Source: Paenibacillus antri (GTDB lineage Bacteria; Bacillota; Bacilli; Paenibacillales; YIM-B00363). Taken from it: 64,000 bases of DNA. Both the position numbers and the translations under genes were made by a program. The notes under the pieces are model-generated. The model did no database searches and was not told the DNA's origin. It saw nothing but the letters and a program-made list of their open reading frames with translations. Position 1 is the first letter of the stretch; every line of letters starts with the position of its first letter. The stretch covers positions 62,001-126,000 of the forward strand of contig NZ_VCIW01000008.1 of NCBI RefSeq assembly GCF_005765165.1, given 5' to 3'. Positions 37,078 to 45,787 of this stretch are shown here, one piece after another.

Positions 37078-37890
37078 ATGAACGCGGACCGGCCTTTGTT
37101 TTCCTTTTCCGTCTTATCGGATCTTCACTTCATGGCTTATCCGGACCCAGAGGAGACGCCCGTCGACTGGGTTCCCTTCCTAACGGGGGAGATCGCTTAT
37201 CTCGCCGGTCTCGCTCCTCGTTTCGTGGTTTGCAACGGCGACCTGACGAACGGAAAGCTCCGGGATTACCGGCTCGCGATGAACGCCTTCCGCTCCTGCG
37301 GGATGCCCGTCTATTATACGATGGGCAATCATGAATATTACGGTCGGTACGAGGAATCGGAGCTTACGTCCGAACGGGCGCAAGCCCGGTTCCTTGCGAT
37401 GACGGGCATGCCGGGGCTTTATTATGAACGGGTCCATGAGGGATTCCCCTTCCTGTTCTTGTCCACGGAGCACTATACGCCGGACGGCAACGAAGCCGGG
37501 TGGCTGCACGAAGCGCAGCTGACGTGGCTCGAGGAACGGCTGCACGCCCATGCGGACGCGCCGACGTTCGTGTTTTTGCATCATCCGCTGAACGACACCG
37601 TGGCCGGCTCGGAGGGGACGTGTCTCGCGTCCGAGCGAGTGCAGGCGCTGCTGGACCGCCGCAAGAACGTGCTGCTGTTCAGCGGCCATACCCATTGCCG
37701 CATGGACCGCGACGATCAGCTCGTTCGAAAGGACGGCAACGTCTTCGTCGGCGGCGGCTGCATGTACGAGGAGCATCCGCAGTCGCGGTGGGTAGACGTG
37801 TACGAAGACCGGGCGGTGCTGCGCCTGCTGTGTCACCGCGAACGCCGCTGGCTCGACGCGTTCGAGGCGACGGCGCGTTACGAATGCTAA
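37078..37890 (+). CDS. metallophosphoesterase
   Basis: ATG 37078 is preceded by GGAGGG (11-nt spacing) just after the stop of the first phosphoesterase. The 270-residue product has SDLHF, CNGDLT, MGNHEYYG, LHHPLN and FSGHTHC, the complete metallophosphoesterase motif set in a more compact protein. The two genes form an operon of distinct, non-duplicate phosphoesterases. Transcription ends at the hairpin at 37899. Substrate unknown. Confidence 0.9.
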   Translation: MNADRPLFSFSVLSDLHFMAYPDPEETPVDWVPFLTGEIAYLAGLAPRFVVCNGDLTNGKLRDYRLAMNAFRSCGMPVYYTMGNHEYYGRYEESELTSERAQARFLAMTGMPGLYYERVHEGFPFLFLSTEHYTPDGNEAGWLHEAQLTWLEERLHAHADAPTFVFLHHPLNDTVAGSEGTCLASERVQALLDRRKNVLLFSGHTHCRMDRDDQLVRKDGNVFVGGGCMYEEHPQSRWVDVYEDRAVLRLLCHRERRWLDAFEATARYEC

Positions 37891-37898
37891 CTTGCGGC

Positions 37899-37935
37899 AG
37901 GCCGACTCCCGGAAATGTACCGAGGTCGGCCTTTT
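37899..37935 (+). terminator. terminator after metallophosphoesterase operon
   Basis: An 8-bp perfect stem (37899-37906 with 37925-37932) with an inner CGG/CCG pairing is followed by a short T-run on the plus strand. It lies 9 bp after the stop codon. Confidence 0.75.
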
Positions 37936-37942
37936 CATTAGA

Positions 37943-38761
37943 TTACTTAGCAAAGGGACGCCCTCGGTACACGAGAAACACGGCGATCAGAAGCAGTCCT
38001 TTCACGACGGCTTCATACGCGAATTTCTCGGCGCCTAAGATCGGAGCGCTTAGCGTTACGATCGAGAAATCCTCCGCCTGCCCTAGGAACAGCTCGTTGA
38101 TGAAATTATGAATCGCATGCATGCCCGTCGAGACGAGCAGCGAACCGCTCTTCAGGTACGCGTACGCGTACAGAACGCCTCCGGCGAACCAGCTCGCAGC
38201 CTTCCATACATCCGCCTCGCCGGCAGGGACGTGGAGCAGCATAAAGAAGACCGACGAGACCGCGACCATCGCGCCGGCGCCGAGATGCCGGAGCTGGTAC
38301 AGGTAAAACCCTCTCGCCAACACCTCCTCTTTGAATGCCGCCATAAACCAACCGGCGACGGACGCAACCAATAAAGCTTGGTACGACAGCTCTCGGAACC
38401 GCTCCGCCTCCGACCGGACGGCGCGCAACGACCACCCTTGCAGCACCCACACGAATCCGACGGCGACGACCAGCGCGATGAAGAGGCAGAGGATAAGGAA
38501 TCCGACATCCCTTCGATGCAACGTCATCCCTAGATCGGTCAGGCTCTTTCGCTCCCAACGCCGAAGCAGCGCCGCTACGGCGACGACCCAGGCGGCCCCC
38601 ATCGCGACGTTGTTCAGGTGGAGGAGCCATGAATCGCGCAACACCTCGTCCATTACGCCGAAGGCCATATACGTCCCGGCGAAGGCGAATAGGATGCCTA
38701 GGGCGACTAAAGAAGCGGCGGCGATCTTTCCGTACGGCCTTACGCTCGCCAATGCGTTCAT
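37943..38761 (-). CDS. CPBP family intramembrane metalloprotease
   Basis: This 272-residue polytopic protein has the three CPBP (Abi) motifs: E145-E146 and R150 in KEEVLARGF, H177 in FFMLLH, and H215/N219 in HAIHNFINE. Members process prenylated or membrane peptides, or give self-protection against bacteriocins. It is the last gene of an operon with an ABC exporter (3-bp gap) and a small membrane protein. That combination suggests maturation or immunity linked to export of a peptide, although no precursor gene was found nearby. Confidence 0.92.
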   Translation of the reverse strand: MNALASVRPYGKIAAASLVALGILFAFAGTYMAFGVMDEVLRDSWLLHLNNVAMGAAWVVAVAALLRRWERKSLTDLGMTLHRRDVGFLILCLFIALVVAVGFVWVLQGWSLRAVRSEAERFRELSYQALLVASVAGWFMAAFKEEVLARGFYLYQLRHLGAGAMVAVSSVFFMLLHVPAGEADVWKAASWFAGGVLYAYAYLKSGSLLVSTGMHAIHNFINELFLGQAEDFSIVTLSAPILGAEKFAYEAVVKGLLLIAVFLVYRGRPFAK

Positions 38762-38764
38762 TCC

Positions 38765-40561
38765 CTACCCCCTCGCCTGGGCGACGTCGAACGGGAAGAG
38801 CGACGGCGGCGGCGCCAGATCTGTTGGGTTTTGCTCCGCATACAGCTCTCGGTAATACCCGCCTTTTCCCATTAATTCGTCGTGGCTCCCGCTTTCGACG
38901 ATGCGGCCGCCCTTCACGACGAAGATCGTATCCGCATGGAGCACGGTCGACAGCCGATGCGCGATCATGATGACGGTCGATTGCCGGCCGATCTCTTGCA
39001 CCGACCGCTGCACGAGCTTCTCGCTCTCGTTGTCCAGCGCGCTCGTCGCTTCGTCCAGGAGCAAGATGGGAGCGTTCTTCAAAAACACCCGCGCCAGCGC
39101 GATCCGCTGCTTCTGCCCGCCGGACAGCTTCACGCCCCGCTCGCCGACCTCGGTGTCGTATCCGTTCGGCAAGGCGGCGATAAACTCATGCGCATACGCC
39201 AGCTTCGCCGCAGCGACCACTTCTTCGTCGGTCGCCTCGAGCTTCCCGATCCGAATGTTGTCCTTGATCGACGTGCTGTATAGAAAGCTCTCCTGCGTGA
39301 CGATCCCCATCTGCCGCCTCACGCTCGCAAGCGACAGACGTTTGATGTTTACTCCGTCGATGAGCACTTCCCCGCGCTCCGCGTCGTACATCCGGGTAAG
39401 CAGCTGCAGAATCGTGCTCTTGCCGCCCCCGCTCTCTCCGACGAACGCGTACGTCTTCCCTTTGCGGAGCGTGAACGACACGTTATCGAGATTGCGGCGG
39501 TTCGGGAGATAGCCGAAGGATACGTTCCGGAACTCGATGCCGCCTTCGAACTCGCGAAGCTCGTGCGGGGCATTCGGTTCTTGGATCGTCGCGTGCGTGT
39601 CTAGAAACTCGAAGATGCGCGTCATGGCGACGCGGCCTTCCGTTATGGCGGGGAACGCTCCGACGAGCGCGGACACCGGTCCCCGCATCCGGTCGACGTA
39701 AGCGAAGAACGCGATCAGGGCGCCGAGCGTTAAGGTGCCGTCAAGGACGAGCATGCTCCCGGCCAGCACGACGAGGAACGGCGTCGCGTCGCTTAAGACG
39801 TTCACCGCGGCGAGCGACACGGCGTTCACCCGCGCTTGGGCGTCCGTCATCGTTTCGTACCGGGTCAGATGCCGGTTCAATTCTTCTTTATCCTTCTGTT
39901 CGGCTTGGAACAGCTTCGCGAGGAAGGCCCCCTGTATTTTCTCGAAAATGAACCCGCTGAGCACCGACCGGTAGCTCATCATCTGCTGCGTCGTGCGCTT
40001 CAGCCGCTTCGCGAACAGATGCGCCAGCGCGAACTGGACGCCGACGAGCAGCGCGGCCAGCAGCGTCAGCCTTGCGTTCAGCGCGAACATGATGCCGACG
40101 ACGAAGGCGAGCACGGTCAGCTCGATCCACACGTTCGAAAACATCGCGGTCATGTAGCCTCTGATTTTTTCGATGTCGTCGAAAAACCGGGTGCCGATCT
40201 CTCCGCTCTTCCGATCCGCGAAGTATTTCGCGTCCAGCGTATGCACCTTGCGGAACGCGTCCGTCCGCAGCTCTTTAATGATATTGTTGTTCGCCTTGTG
40301 CAGGAAAAACTGCCTGACGTATTCCATCGGTCCCCGCACGAAGAAGAAAGCCGTCAGCACGACCGCCGTGATGAGGAACAGCTGCTGCAGCTTGTCGGCG
40401 TACGGAATCGCGTCGTTCTGGAGCAGCTCGTCGAACAAATGCTTGATGACGATCGGCACGGACAGCGGAATGAGGAAGCGGAAGAGGCTTCCGATAAACC
40501 CTAAGACATAGAGGCTGCGCTGCCTCCGCACATACGGCTTGAATCGTTGGTAGACGCTCAT
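38765..40561 (-). CDS. ABC exporter, fused permease and ATPase
   Basis: The 598-residue half-transporter has a six-helix type-1 exporter domain (about 1-320) and a nucleotide-binding domain with Walker A GESGGGKST, signature LSGGQKQR, Walker B ILLLDEATSALD and the H-loop MIAHRLS. It should homodimerise as an MsbA/BmrA-like exporter of lipids, drugs or peptides. No N-terminal peptidase domain is present, so it is not a bacteriocin-processing PCAT type; the CPBP protease encoded next could supply proteolysis. It lies 3 bp after the small membrane protein gene. Confidence 0.94.
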   Translation of the reverse strand: MSVYQRFKPYVRRQRSLYVLGFIGSLFRFLIPLSVPIVIKHLFDELLQNDAIPYADKLQQLFLITAVVLTAFFFVRGPMEYVRQFFLHKANNNIIKELRTDAFRKVHTLDAKYFADRKSGEIGTRFFDDIEKIRGYMTAMFSNVWIELTVLAFVVGIMFALNARLTLLAALLVGVQFALAHLFAKRLKRTTQQMMSYRSVLSGFIFEKIQGAFLAKLFQAEQKDKEELNRHLTRYETMTDAQARVNAVSLAAVNVLSDATPFLVVLAGSMLVLDGTLTLGALIAFFAYVDRMRGPVSALVGAFPAITEGRVAMTRIFEFLDTHATIQEPNAPHELREFEGGIEFRNVSFGYLPNRRNLDNVSFTLRKGKTYAFVGESGGGKSTILQLLTRMYDAERGEVLIDGVNIKRLSLASVRRQMGIVTQESFLYSTSIKDNIRIGKLEATDEEVVAAAKLAYAHEFIAALPNGYDTEVGERGVKLSGGQKQRIALARVFLKNAPILLLDEATSALDNESEKLVQRSVQEIGRQSTVIMIAHRLSTVLHADTIFVVKGGRIVESGSHDELMGKGGYYRELYAEQNPTDLAPPPSLFPFDVAQARG

Positions 40562-40564
40562 CGG

Positions 40565-40798
40565 TTACGCTCCTTCCCGCTGCCGCGTCCGGGCGGCTCT
40601 CTTATTCTTCGCGATTTGCCGCACGTAGACGATCGCCGCGAACGCCGCCGCCGTTATGGAAACCGCCGCGCATACGCCCACCCAGCGCCTCCACTCGTCG
40701 GCGCCCGTCATCTCGATGCAGAGCGCTCCGCCGAAACTGATCAACAACCCGACTTGGCTCGCGATGCCGAACCGATCCATCCATTTGTCGCTTCGCAT
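40565..40798 (-). CDS. small two-helix membrane protein
   Basis: The 77-residue protein has two hydrophobic segments (about 11-28 and 37-60) and a highly basic C-terminal tail (KNKRAARTRQREGA). Start ATG 40798 follows AAGGAGAAGG. It is the first gene after the triple-box promoter and ends 3 bp before the ABC exporter, so it is a likely accessory subunit or regulator of the exporter. No family was recognised. It is short, but position, start signal and hydropathy make it credible. Confidence 0.75.
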   Translation of the reverse strand: MRSDKWMDRFGIASQVGLLISFGGALCIEMTGADEWRRWVGVCAAVSITAAAFAAIVYVRQIAKNKRAARTRQREGA

Positions 40799-40834
40799 GT
40801 TCCTTCTCCTTACGTTGCTATGTCGTTATGAAAA

Positions 40835-40915
40835 TCATAACGGCGGGCGACGGACCGCAACGCGCAAACAATGAACCGCCGCCCGCAAAAGCTTGCGTCC
40901 CCCGCGCAAAAAGCT
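40835..40915 (-). promoter_or_regulatory. ComA-like multi-box promoter, copy 2
   Basis: In plus-strand reading CGCAA occurs at 40864, 40885 and 40906 and the inverted TTGCG at 40894, the same offsets (0, +21, +42 and +30) as in copies 1 and 3. The minus-strand -10 is TATGAT (40840-40835), again 24 bp from the first box. The -35 position reads GTTGCG. The exporter operon starts 36 bp below the -10. Confidence 0.78.
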
Positions 40916-41053
40916 ACCGGCGACGCAAAAGAAAGAGCCGGGTCGGATGCCCAATCGCACCGTCCCGGCCCTACGCTTTTGTATTTTTACCTGTCCTCCC
41001 GTTGCGAAGCTCGCAAGAAGCTCCGCGTCGGGCAGCCGACCACATCTTCTGGG

Positions 41054-41110
41054 CGTAATCGCTAGTCCCGCTTGCCCCCCGCCGACGACGGCGACTTCTT
41101 TCCGAATCAT
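41054..41110 (-). pseudogene. 5' remnant of an FAD-dependent oxidoreductase gene
   Basis: A frame starting at ATG 41110, after GAGAGGGAGAAAGCC, begins MIRKEVAVVGGGQAGLA, the dinucleotide-binding start of flavin monooxygenases of the GGGQAGLA type. After about 18 codons it loses all resemblance, and it ends at 40835 inside the exporter promoter region. In another frame the next segment reads YAQKMW, which may be a shifted continuation. I read it as a gene truncated or frameshifted where the downstream sequence was replaced. Confidence 0.5.
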
Positions 41111-41131
41111 GGCTTTCTCTCCCTCTCCCGC

Positions 41132-41224
41132 CTACGCCCACCCGAACATGCCCGCGATGCAATCGAAATAAGCTCTGTCCTCTTTTCGGTACCCGATGAG
41201 CTCCAATATACTCTCTCGAATCAT
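41132..41224 (-). CDS. 30-residue ORF coupled to the DUF2306-like gene
   Basis: ATG 41224 overlaps the stop of the DUF2306-like gene as ATGA (41221-41224). It is preceded by AGGAGG at 8-nt spacing, an excellent ribosome binding site. The product is MIRESILELIGYRKEDRAYF followed by DCIAGMFGWA, then TAG. It is charged at the start with a small hydrophobic end and has no recognised family. It may be a true small protein or the 5' end of a truncated gene, since the next gene downstream is itself a remnant. Confidence 0.5.
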   Translation of the reverse strand: MIRESILELIGYRKEDRAYFDCIAGMFGWA

Positions 41225-41919
41225 ATCTTCAACCTCCTATCGTCGAATTTCCTCTTATAGACATTGGCGAACCCGATGATGAGCGGCACAAACACGATCG
41301 TCGGCAAAAACCAGACGAGCAGGTTGACCGAATCCACGCCGAGCAGCCTCGGGGCTCCGAACACCAGGAACGCCGTGATGGTAGAGATGCAGCACGAAAG
41401 CATGCCGACGATGTGCTCTACCGCCCAATGCGATTTCTTCGCAGGCACGGTCAGCCAGTACAACAGCTGCGTACCGCCCAAGAACAACCCGAGGATCGGA
41501 AAATACTGCAGCAATGGGAAATGGATGGCCCAACCGTAAGCCGATATGCCGACCCCGGAAGCGAACAATAAAGCCGGGAAGAGCAAATCGAGCGGCTTCC
41601 GATGCGGGGCCGTCCGCCGCTTGTGACGAAGCACGCGGATCCCGTACCATGCCGTCGCGGCGCTTAGGATGGAAACGAACATAAGAAACCAAGCGAACGG
41701 AATCGCATCCGCGTCAGGACCCGCATCCCATGTCAACCGGTACGCGCCCATTAGAAACGCGGTCGCCGACACGCCCCCCATCGCGACCACGTACATCCGC
41801 CCCGCTCGGTTGTGCGCGCGCCCGCCTTTCTTCGTTACGATCGGAATCCAAAATACGGCGAGCGCAAGAAAACCGCCAAAGATATGCACCCCGCGAAGGA
41901 TGTCGAAGGTAAGCTGCAC
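41221..41919 (-). CDS. DUF2306-like multi-span membrane protein
   Basis: The 232-residue protein has about seven membrane helices. The N-terminal LRGVHIFGGFLALAVFWIPIVTKKGG and RAHNRAGRMYVVAMGG carry the conserved His and Gly-Arg pattern of DUF2306-like proteins. Function is unknown. It follows csoR on the same strand with a 56-bp gap, so it may be read through from the copper operon, but no copper-binding motif is visible. A strong ribosome binding site at its 3' end serves the small ORF that overlaps its stop. Confidence 0.8.
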   Translation of the reverse strand: MQLTFDILRGVHIFGGFLALAVFWIPIVTKKGGRAHNRAGRMYVVAMGGVSATAFLMGAYRLTWDAGPDADAIPFAWFLMFVSILSAATAWYGIRVLRHKRRTAPHRKPLDLLFPALLFASGVGISAYGWAIHFPLLQYFPILGLFLGGTQLLYWLTVPAKKSHWAVEHIVGMLSCCISTITAFLVFGAPRLLGVDSVNLLVWFLPTIVFVPLIIGFANVYKRKFDDRRLKI

Positions 41920-41975
41920 GAGTAAAGCACCCTTTCGTCATTATTTTCCGGTCGTCCCCTTCCCGGTCCGAGGCG

Positions 41976-42233
41976 TTACCTTAGCACTTTGGCGACGCTG
42001 TGCATGAATCGTTCGACGGCGTCCGCATCGCCGGCTCGGATATGCGAGACGACGCAGCGGCGCCAGTGGTCTTCGAACAGCCCTCCGCTTACCTCGCGCA
42101 ACGCCGCCTGGATCGCCGCGATGCGAATCAGCGCCTCGTCGCAGGAGAGATCGTTCTTGACGCCGTTCTTCAAGTCGCGGATGCGGTCCTCGATCTCGCG
42201 TAACCGGAGAAGGAGCTCCGTCCGTTCGTTCAT
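41976..42233 (-). CDS. csoR: CsoR-family copper-sensing repressor
   Basis: The 85-residue all-helical protein has the CsoR/DUF156 fold pattern (RIAAIQAALREVSGGLFEDHWRRCV). It carries the full C-H-C copper set: C31 (LSCDEAL), H56 and C60 (EDHWRRC). This matches Cu(I)-sensing CsoR rather than nickel-sensing RcnR or persulfide-sensing CstR. It begins directly after the copA stop codon (42234), so it is co-translated as the last copper gene. It would repress the operon until Cu(I) binds. No canonical GC-rich CsoR operator was obvious at the copZ promoter; a short TAGG/CCTA dyad overlaps the -10. Confidence 0.92.
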   Translation of the reverse strand: MNERTELLLRLREIEDRIRDLKNGVKNDLSCDEALIRIAAIQAALREVSGGLFEDHWRRCVVSHIRAGDADAVERFMHSVAKVLR

Positions 42234-45200
42234 CTATTCCGCCTCGACGACGAACGGTACGGTAATCACTTGGCCGTCCCTCTGGAATTGCGCCCATAGC
42301 TTATAGACGCCGGGGTAGGGGAAGTTCGTGGCGAATCTTGCCTCCGGCCCCGACGCCGACTCGTCGATCGGATGGACGTGGAGATACTCCTCCGTATCCT
42401 CGCTTAGTATGACGACGTGGCCGACGGCTCCGAGATAAGGCTCAAGGTCGGTAACGGGTTCCTTCGACTTGCTGTCCGCGATCCGGAACGTCAACTCGAA
42501 GTCCTGTCCGGATACGGGGTGATCGTCTTCCAACGTGACTTGGATGCTCTCCGCCGTCTTCGCGTGTCCGCCGCCCGGCGTTAGAGGGATGGCCTCCTTG
42601 CTCGGTCCGTCTACGCGAATCCACTCCGTCGCCGTCGTCGTCTCGCCGCCGCTCGGCACGTAATCCGCGATGAGCTTGTATTCGCCCCCTGCCGGGAGGG
42701 TCGTCGCGATGTCGAACGTTCCGCCGCCGCGATACTCCGGATGGATATGATCGAAGTAGGACAAGTCCTTGCTGACGACGATCAAGTGCATCAGCTTCTC
42801 ATGGCTGATGTCGAACTGCTCGATCGGTTCGCCCGCTTCTCCGCTGATGTCGATCCGAAGCTTCGTTTCTTCGCCGGCGACGGCGTTCTCGACGGTCCAG
42901 ACGGCCGTCGTCTTGATCGCGGCAGCGGATGAGCTCTCATTTCCGTGTCCATGCGAAGCTTGCGGTGCTTGCGCGGCTTGCGCGGCCGGCGCCACCGGGG
43001 CGTCCTGCCGCCCGAAGCCGTACCCCGCGAAGAACGACATGCCGGCGAGCAGGATCACGACCGCGAATTGCATCTTTCCGTTCATTCCTTCCACTCCCTC
43101 GTCTTTCGCCTTGTTCGCTTCTTGCAGCCGGAGCGCGTTGAGTACGACGGATACCGAGCTGAGCGCCATGGCGGCGCCGGCGACCCAAGGCTCCAAGTAT
43201 CCCAAGGCGGCGACCGGTATGCCCAGCGCGTTATACCCTAGCGCCCAGACCAAATTTTGCTTAATGTTGGCCATCGTCTTCCGACTCATCTCGATCGCGA
43301 CGGGGATGCCGTTCAGGTCGCCGCGAAGCAGCGTCACGTCGGCGGCTTCGATGGCCGCGTCCGCGCCCGTGCCGATCGCGATGCCGATATCGGCCGTAGC
43401 AAGAGCCGGCGCGTCGTTGATGCCGTCGCCCACCATGGCGACGACGGCGCCGGCCTCCTGCAGCTTCTTCACCTCCTGCGCTTTCCCTTCCGGCAGTACC
43501 TCCGCCAGGACGCGGTCGATGCCGGCTTGAGCCGCGATCGCTTGCGCGGTGCGCGGGTTGTCGCCGGTCAGCATCAGCACGTCGAGCCCGAGCCGCCTCA
43601 TCCGGGCGACCGCCTCCTTCGACGTGTCCTTCAACGTATCGGCGACAGCGAGGAAGCCGGCATACGCCCCGTCGACGGCGATCGGCATCGCCGTTCTCCC
43701 CATCGCCTCCAACCGTCGCATCTCTTCCTCGGCATGCGGCTCGATTCGTACGCCCTTCTCGCTCAGCAGCTTCCGCGTTCCGACGACGATGCTTCTCCCT
43801 TCGACCGACGCTTCGACCCCGTGTCCGGGCACGGCTTGGAACGACTCGGCTTCCGCAGCCGGTATCCCCCTGCTCTTGATCCCTTCCGTAACCGCTTCGG
43901 CGAGCGGGTGCTCGGAACGCTTCTCGGCCGCGCCGACCCAAGCGAGCAGCTGCGCCTCCGCGAAGCCGGGCTCTATCCGTACGTCCGTCAATACTGGATT
44001 GCCGTTCGTCAACGTGCCGGTCTTGTCGAGGACGACCGCCGTCACGCGATGCGTGTTTTCGAGATGCTCGCCGCCCTTAAACAGGATCCCGAGCTCGGCC
44101 GCTCGTCCCGAGCCCGCCATGATGGAGGTCGGCGTCGCGAGACCGAGCGCGCAGGGGCAGGCGATGACGAGGACGGCGATGGCCTTTTCCAATGCGCCTG
44201 CGATGTTCCCGGGTTCCGCGAGGAAGTACCACGCGAGGAACGTGGCGGCGGCGATCGCGAGCACGATCGGCACGAACAACCCCGAGATCGAATCCGCGAT
44301 CCGTTGAATCGGCGCCTTGGAGCTTTGCGCCTCCGCCACGACGCGGATAATTTGCGCAAGCGCCGTGTCCTTCCCGACCTTCGTCGCGCGCACCTGGAGA
44401 GCTCCGTTCTTGTTCAGGGTCGCTCCGAAGACAGGGTCGCCAACGGTTTTCCCGACCGGCAAGCTCTCCCCCGTCAGCATCGACTCGTCGACCGCCGAGC
44501 CGCCCTCTTCCACGATGCCGTCGACCGGTACCTTCTCGCCGGGACGGACGAGCACGAGGTCTCCGATCTCCACGCGTTCGACGGGGATGCGAACTTCCTC
44601 GCCGTCGCGAACAACGGTCGCCTCCTTCGCCTGCAGCCCCATCAGCTTCTTGATGGCGTCGGAGGAGCGGCCTTTCGCCGCCGTCTCGAACAGCTTCCCG
44701 AGCAGGATGAACGTGATGAGCACGGAGCCGGTTTCGTAATACAGCTCGGACGGCCGCTCGGCCAAGGTGACGTATAAGCTATAGAAATACGCCGCCGACG
44801 TGCCGAGCGCGACAAGCACGTCCATGTTCGCGCCGCCGCCGCGGAGCGCCTTGAACGCCCCGACGTAGAAGCGTCCGCCGATTAAGAACTGCACCGGCGT
44901 CGCGAGCCAAAACTGCACCCAGGGATCCATTAATCTCTCGGGCACCCAGATCCACGACGTGAACTCGAAGTGGCCGACCATGGCCCATAGCAACGGCAGC
45001 GTAAGCAGGGTCGAGAGCAGCAGCATCGCTTGCTGGATGCGGATGTCCCGCTTCCGGCGCACGCCGTCGTCCGAGGCTTCGGCGCGCAGCGCCGCTTTAT
45101 AGCCGATCTTCTCGACGGCTCTTATGATGTCGCCGACCGTCGTCTTCGCAGGTACGAATTCGATTCGCGCGGTTTCCATCGTCAGGTTGACCGTCGCCTG

Positions 45201-45314
45201 CACCCCGTCCAAGCGATTGAGCCCCTTCTCGATGCGAGTCGCGCAGGCGGCGCAGGTCATGCCGGTAATGTCTAACGTCACTTGCCGTTCCAGCGTTTGG
45301 CTCAATGGGGTCAC
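42234..45314 (-). CDS. copA: copper-exporting P1B ATPase fused to a YtkA-like domain
   Basis: Residues 1-743 form a complete CopA: HMA domain with C21-A-A-C24 (MTCAACATR), the membrane CPC motif (IACPCALGL), DKTGT, the HP locus (SEHPLAEAV), and GDGINDAPA. It exports Cu(I). Instead of stopping after ALRLQ, the frame continues without a stop into a 283-residue part. That part begins [20 protein letters not shown] (a signal-anchor) and contains histidine-rich YtkA-like repeats ([20 protein letters not shown] and [17 protein letters not shown]). ATG 43085 at this junction has its own site (GAGGGAG), so the C-terminal part may also be made separately. The start is GTG 45314, beside the copZ stop. 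One alternative is a lost stop codon or a sequencing error between two genes. Confidence 0.92.
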   Translation of the reverse strand: MTPLSQTLERQVTLDITGMTCAACATRIEKGLNRLDGVQATVNLTMETARIEFVPAKTTVGDIIRAVEKIGYKAALRAEASDDGVRRKRDIRIQQAMLLLSTLLTLPLLWAMVGHFEFTSWIWVPERLMDPWVQFWLATPVQFLIGGRFYVGAFKALRGGGANMDVLVALGTSAAYFYSLYVTLAERPSELYYETGSVLITFILLGKLFETAAKGRSSDAIKKLMGLQAKEATVVRDGEEVRIPVERVEIGDLVLVRPGEKVPVDGIVEEGGSAVDESMLTGESLPVGKTVGDPVFGATLNKNGALQVRATKVGKDTALAQIIRVVAEAQSSKAPIQRIADSISGLFVPIVLAIAAATFLAWYFLAEPGNIAGALEKAIAVLVIACPCALGLATPTSIMAGSGRAAELGILFKGGEHLENTHRVTAVVLDKTGTLTNGNPVLTDVRIEPGFAEAQLLAWVGAAEKRSEHPLAEAVTEGIKSRGIPAAEAESFQAVPGHGVEASVEGRSIVVGTRKLLSEKGVRIEPHAEEEMRRLEAMGRTAMPIAVDGAYAGFLAVADTLKDTSKEAVARMRRLGLDVLMLTGDNPRTAQAIAAQAGIDRVLAEVLPEGKAQEVKKLQEAGAVVAMVGDGINDAPALATADIGIAIGTGADAAIEAADVTLLRGDLNGIPVAIEMSRKTMANIKQNLVWALGYNALGIPVAALGYLEPWVAGAAMALSSVSVVLNALRLQEANKAKDEGVEGMNGKMQFAVVILLAGMSFFAGYGFGRQDAPVAPAAQAAQAPQASHGHGNESSSAAAIKTTAVWTVENAVAGEETKLRIDISGEAGEPIEQFDISHEKLMHLIVVSKDLSYFDHIHPEYRGGGTFDIATTLPAGGEYKLIADYVPSGGETTTATEWIRVDGPSKEAIPLTPGGGHAKTAESIQVTLEDDHPVSGQDFELTFRIADSKSKEPVTDLEPYLGAVGHVVILSEDTEEYLHVHPIDESASGPEARFATNFPYPGVYKLWAQFQRDGQVITVPFVVEAE

Positions 45315-45315
45315 C

Positions 45316-45519
45316 CTACTTCTCGACGAAGTAGCCTGACTCTTCGATCGACGCGATGATGGCTTGCAGCGGCTGTCGCTCCTCGTCGTGGCGTACCGTC
45401 ACCGTTCCCGCCTCCAGGTCGACGATCGCCGACGCGCCGAGCTTGCCGAGCCCGTTCAGGATCGAGTGGACGCAGTGGTTGCAGCTCATGCCGCGGACGC
45501 TCAGTATGACTTCTTTCAT
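45316..45519 (-). CDS. copZ: CopZ copper chaperone
   Basis: The 67-residue HMA-domain protein has the copper site MSCNHCVHS (C13 and C16) and the usual beta-alpha-beta-beta-alpha-beta length. It carries Cu(I) to CopA, whose gene starts right after its stop. ATG 45519 follows GGAGG by 9 nt. It is the first gene of the copper operon, below a ComA-like multi-box promoter. Confidence 0.95.
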   Translation of the reverse strand: MKEVILSVRGMSCNHCVHSILNGLGKLGASAIVDLEAGTVTVRHDEERQPLQAIIASIEESGYFVEK

Positions 45520-45553
45520 CTTCGTTTCCTCCAGTTGATCTTAGGATGAACCT

Positions 45554-45632
45554 ATCTTAAACCGGAGGGCGGTCAGCCAACGCGCAAACGATGCGCGCCC
45601 GGGCGCAAACTTTTGCGGTGCGCGCGCAAAGC
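45554..45632 (-). promoter_or_regulatory. ComA-like multi-box promoter, copy 3
   Basis: In plus-strand reading CGCAA lies at 45583, 45604 and 45625 and the inverted TTGCG at 45613: offsets 0, +21, +42 and +30, identical to copies 1 and 2. The minus-strand -10 is TAAGAT (45559-45554), again 24 bp from the first box; the -35 position reads GTTGGC. A short TAGG-N5-CCTA dyad (45542-45554) overlaps the -10 edge and could be a CsoR target. Confidence 0.77.
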
Positions 45633-45733
45633 TGCGCTGTAGGCACGGAGTATGTGCACTCTCCGCCGCCTACACCCCCGGTAAGCGGTCAGCGCATTTT
45701 CCCGCTGTGCAGTGTAACCCACTCCCCCAAAAC

Positions 45734-45787
45734 AAAAACTCCGACCACACCGCGTTGGATTCCATCCAGCGAGTAGTCAGAGTTTTT
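45734..45787. terminator. large hairpin, possible bidirectional terminator
   Basis: Arms 45734-45745 and 45776-45787 pair over 12 bp with one mismatch, with A5 at the left edge and T5 at the right. An inner TGGAT/ATCCA stem lies in the loop. It marks the boundary between the GC-rich copper locus and the AT-richer patch. No gene reads into it from the left, so it may be a remnant of a mobile element end. Confidence 0.45.
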
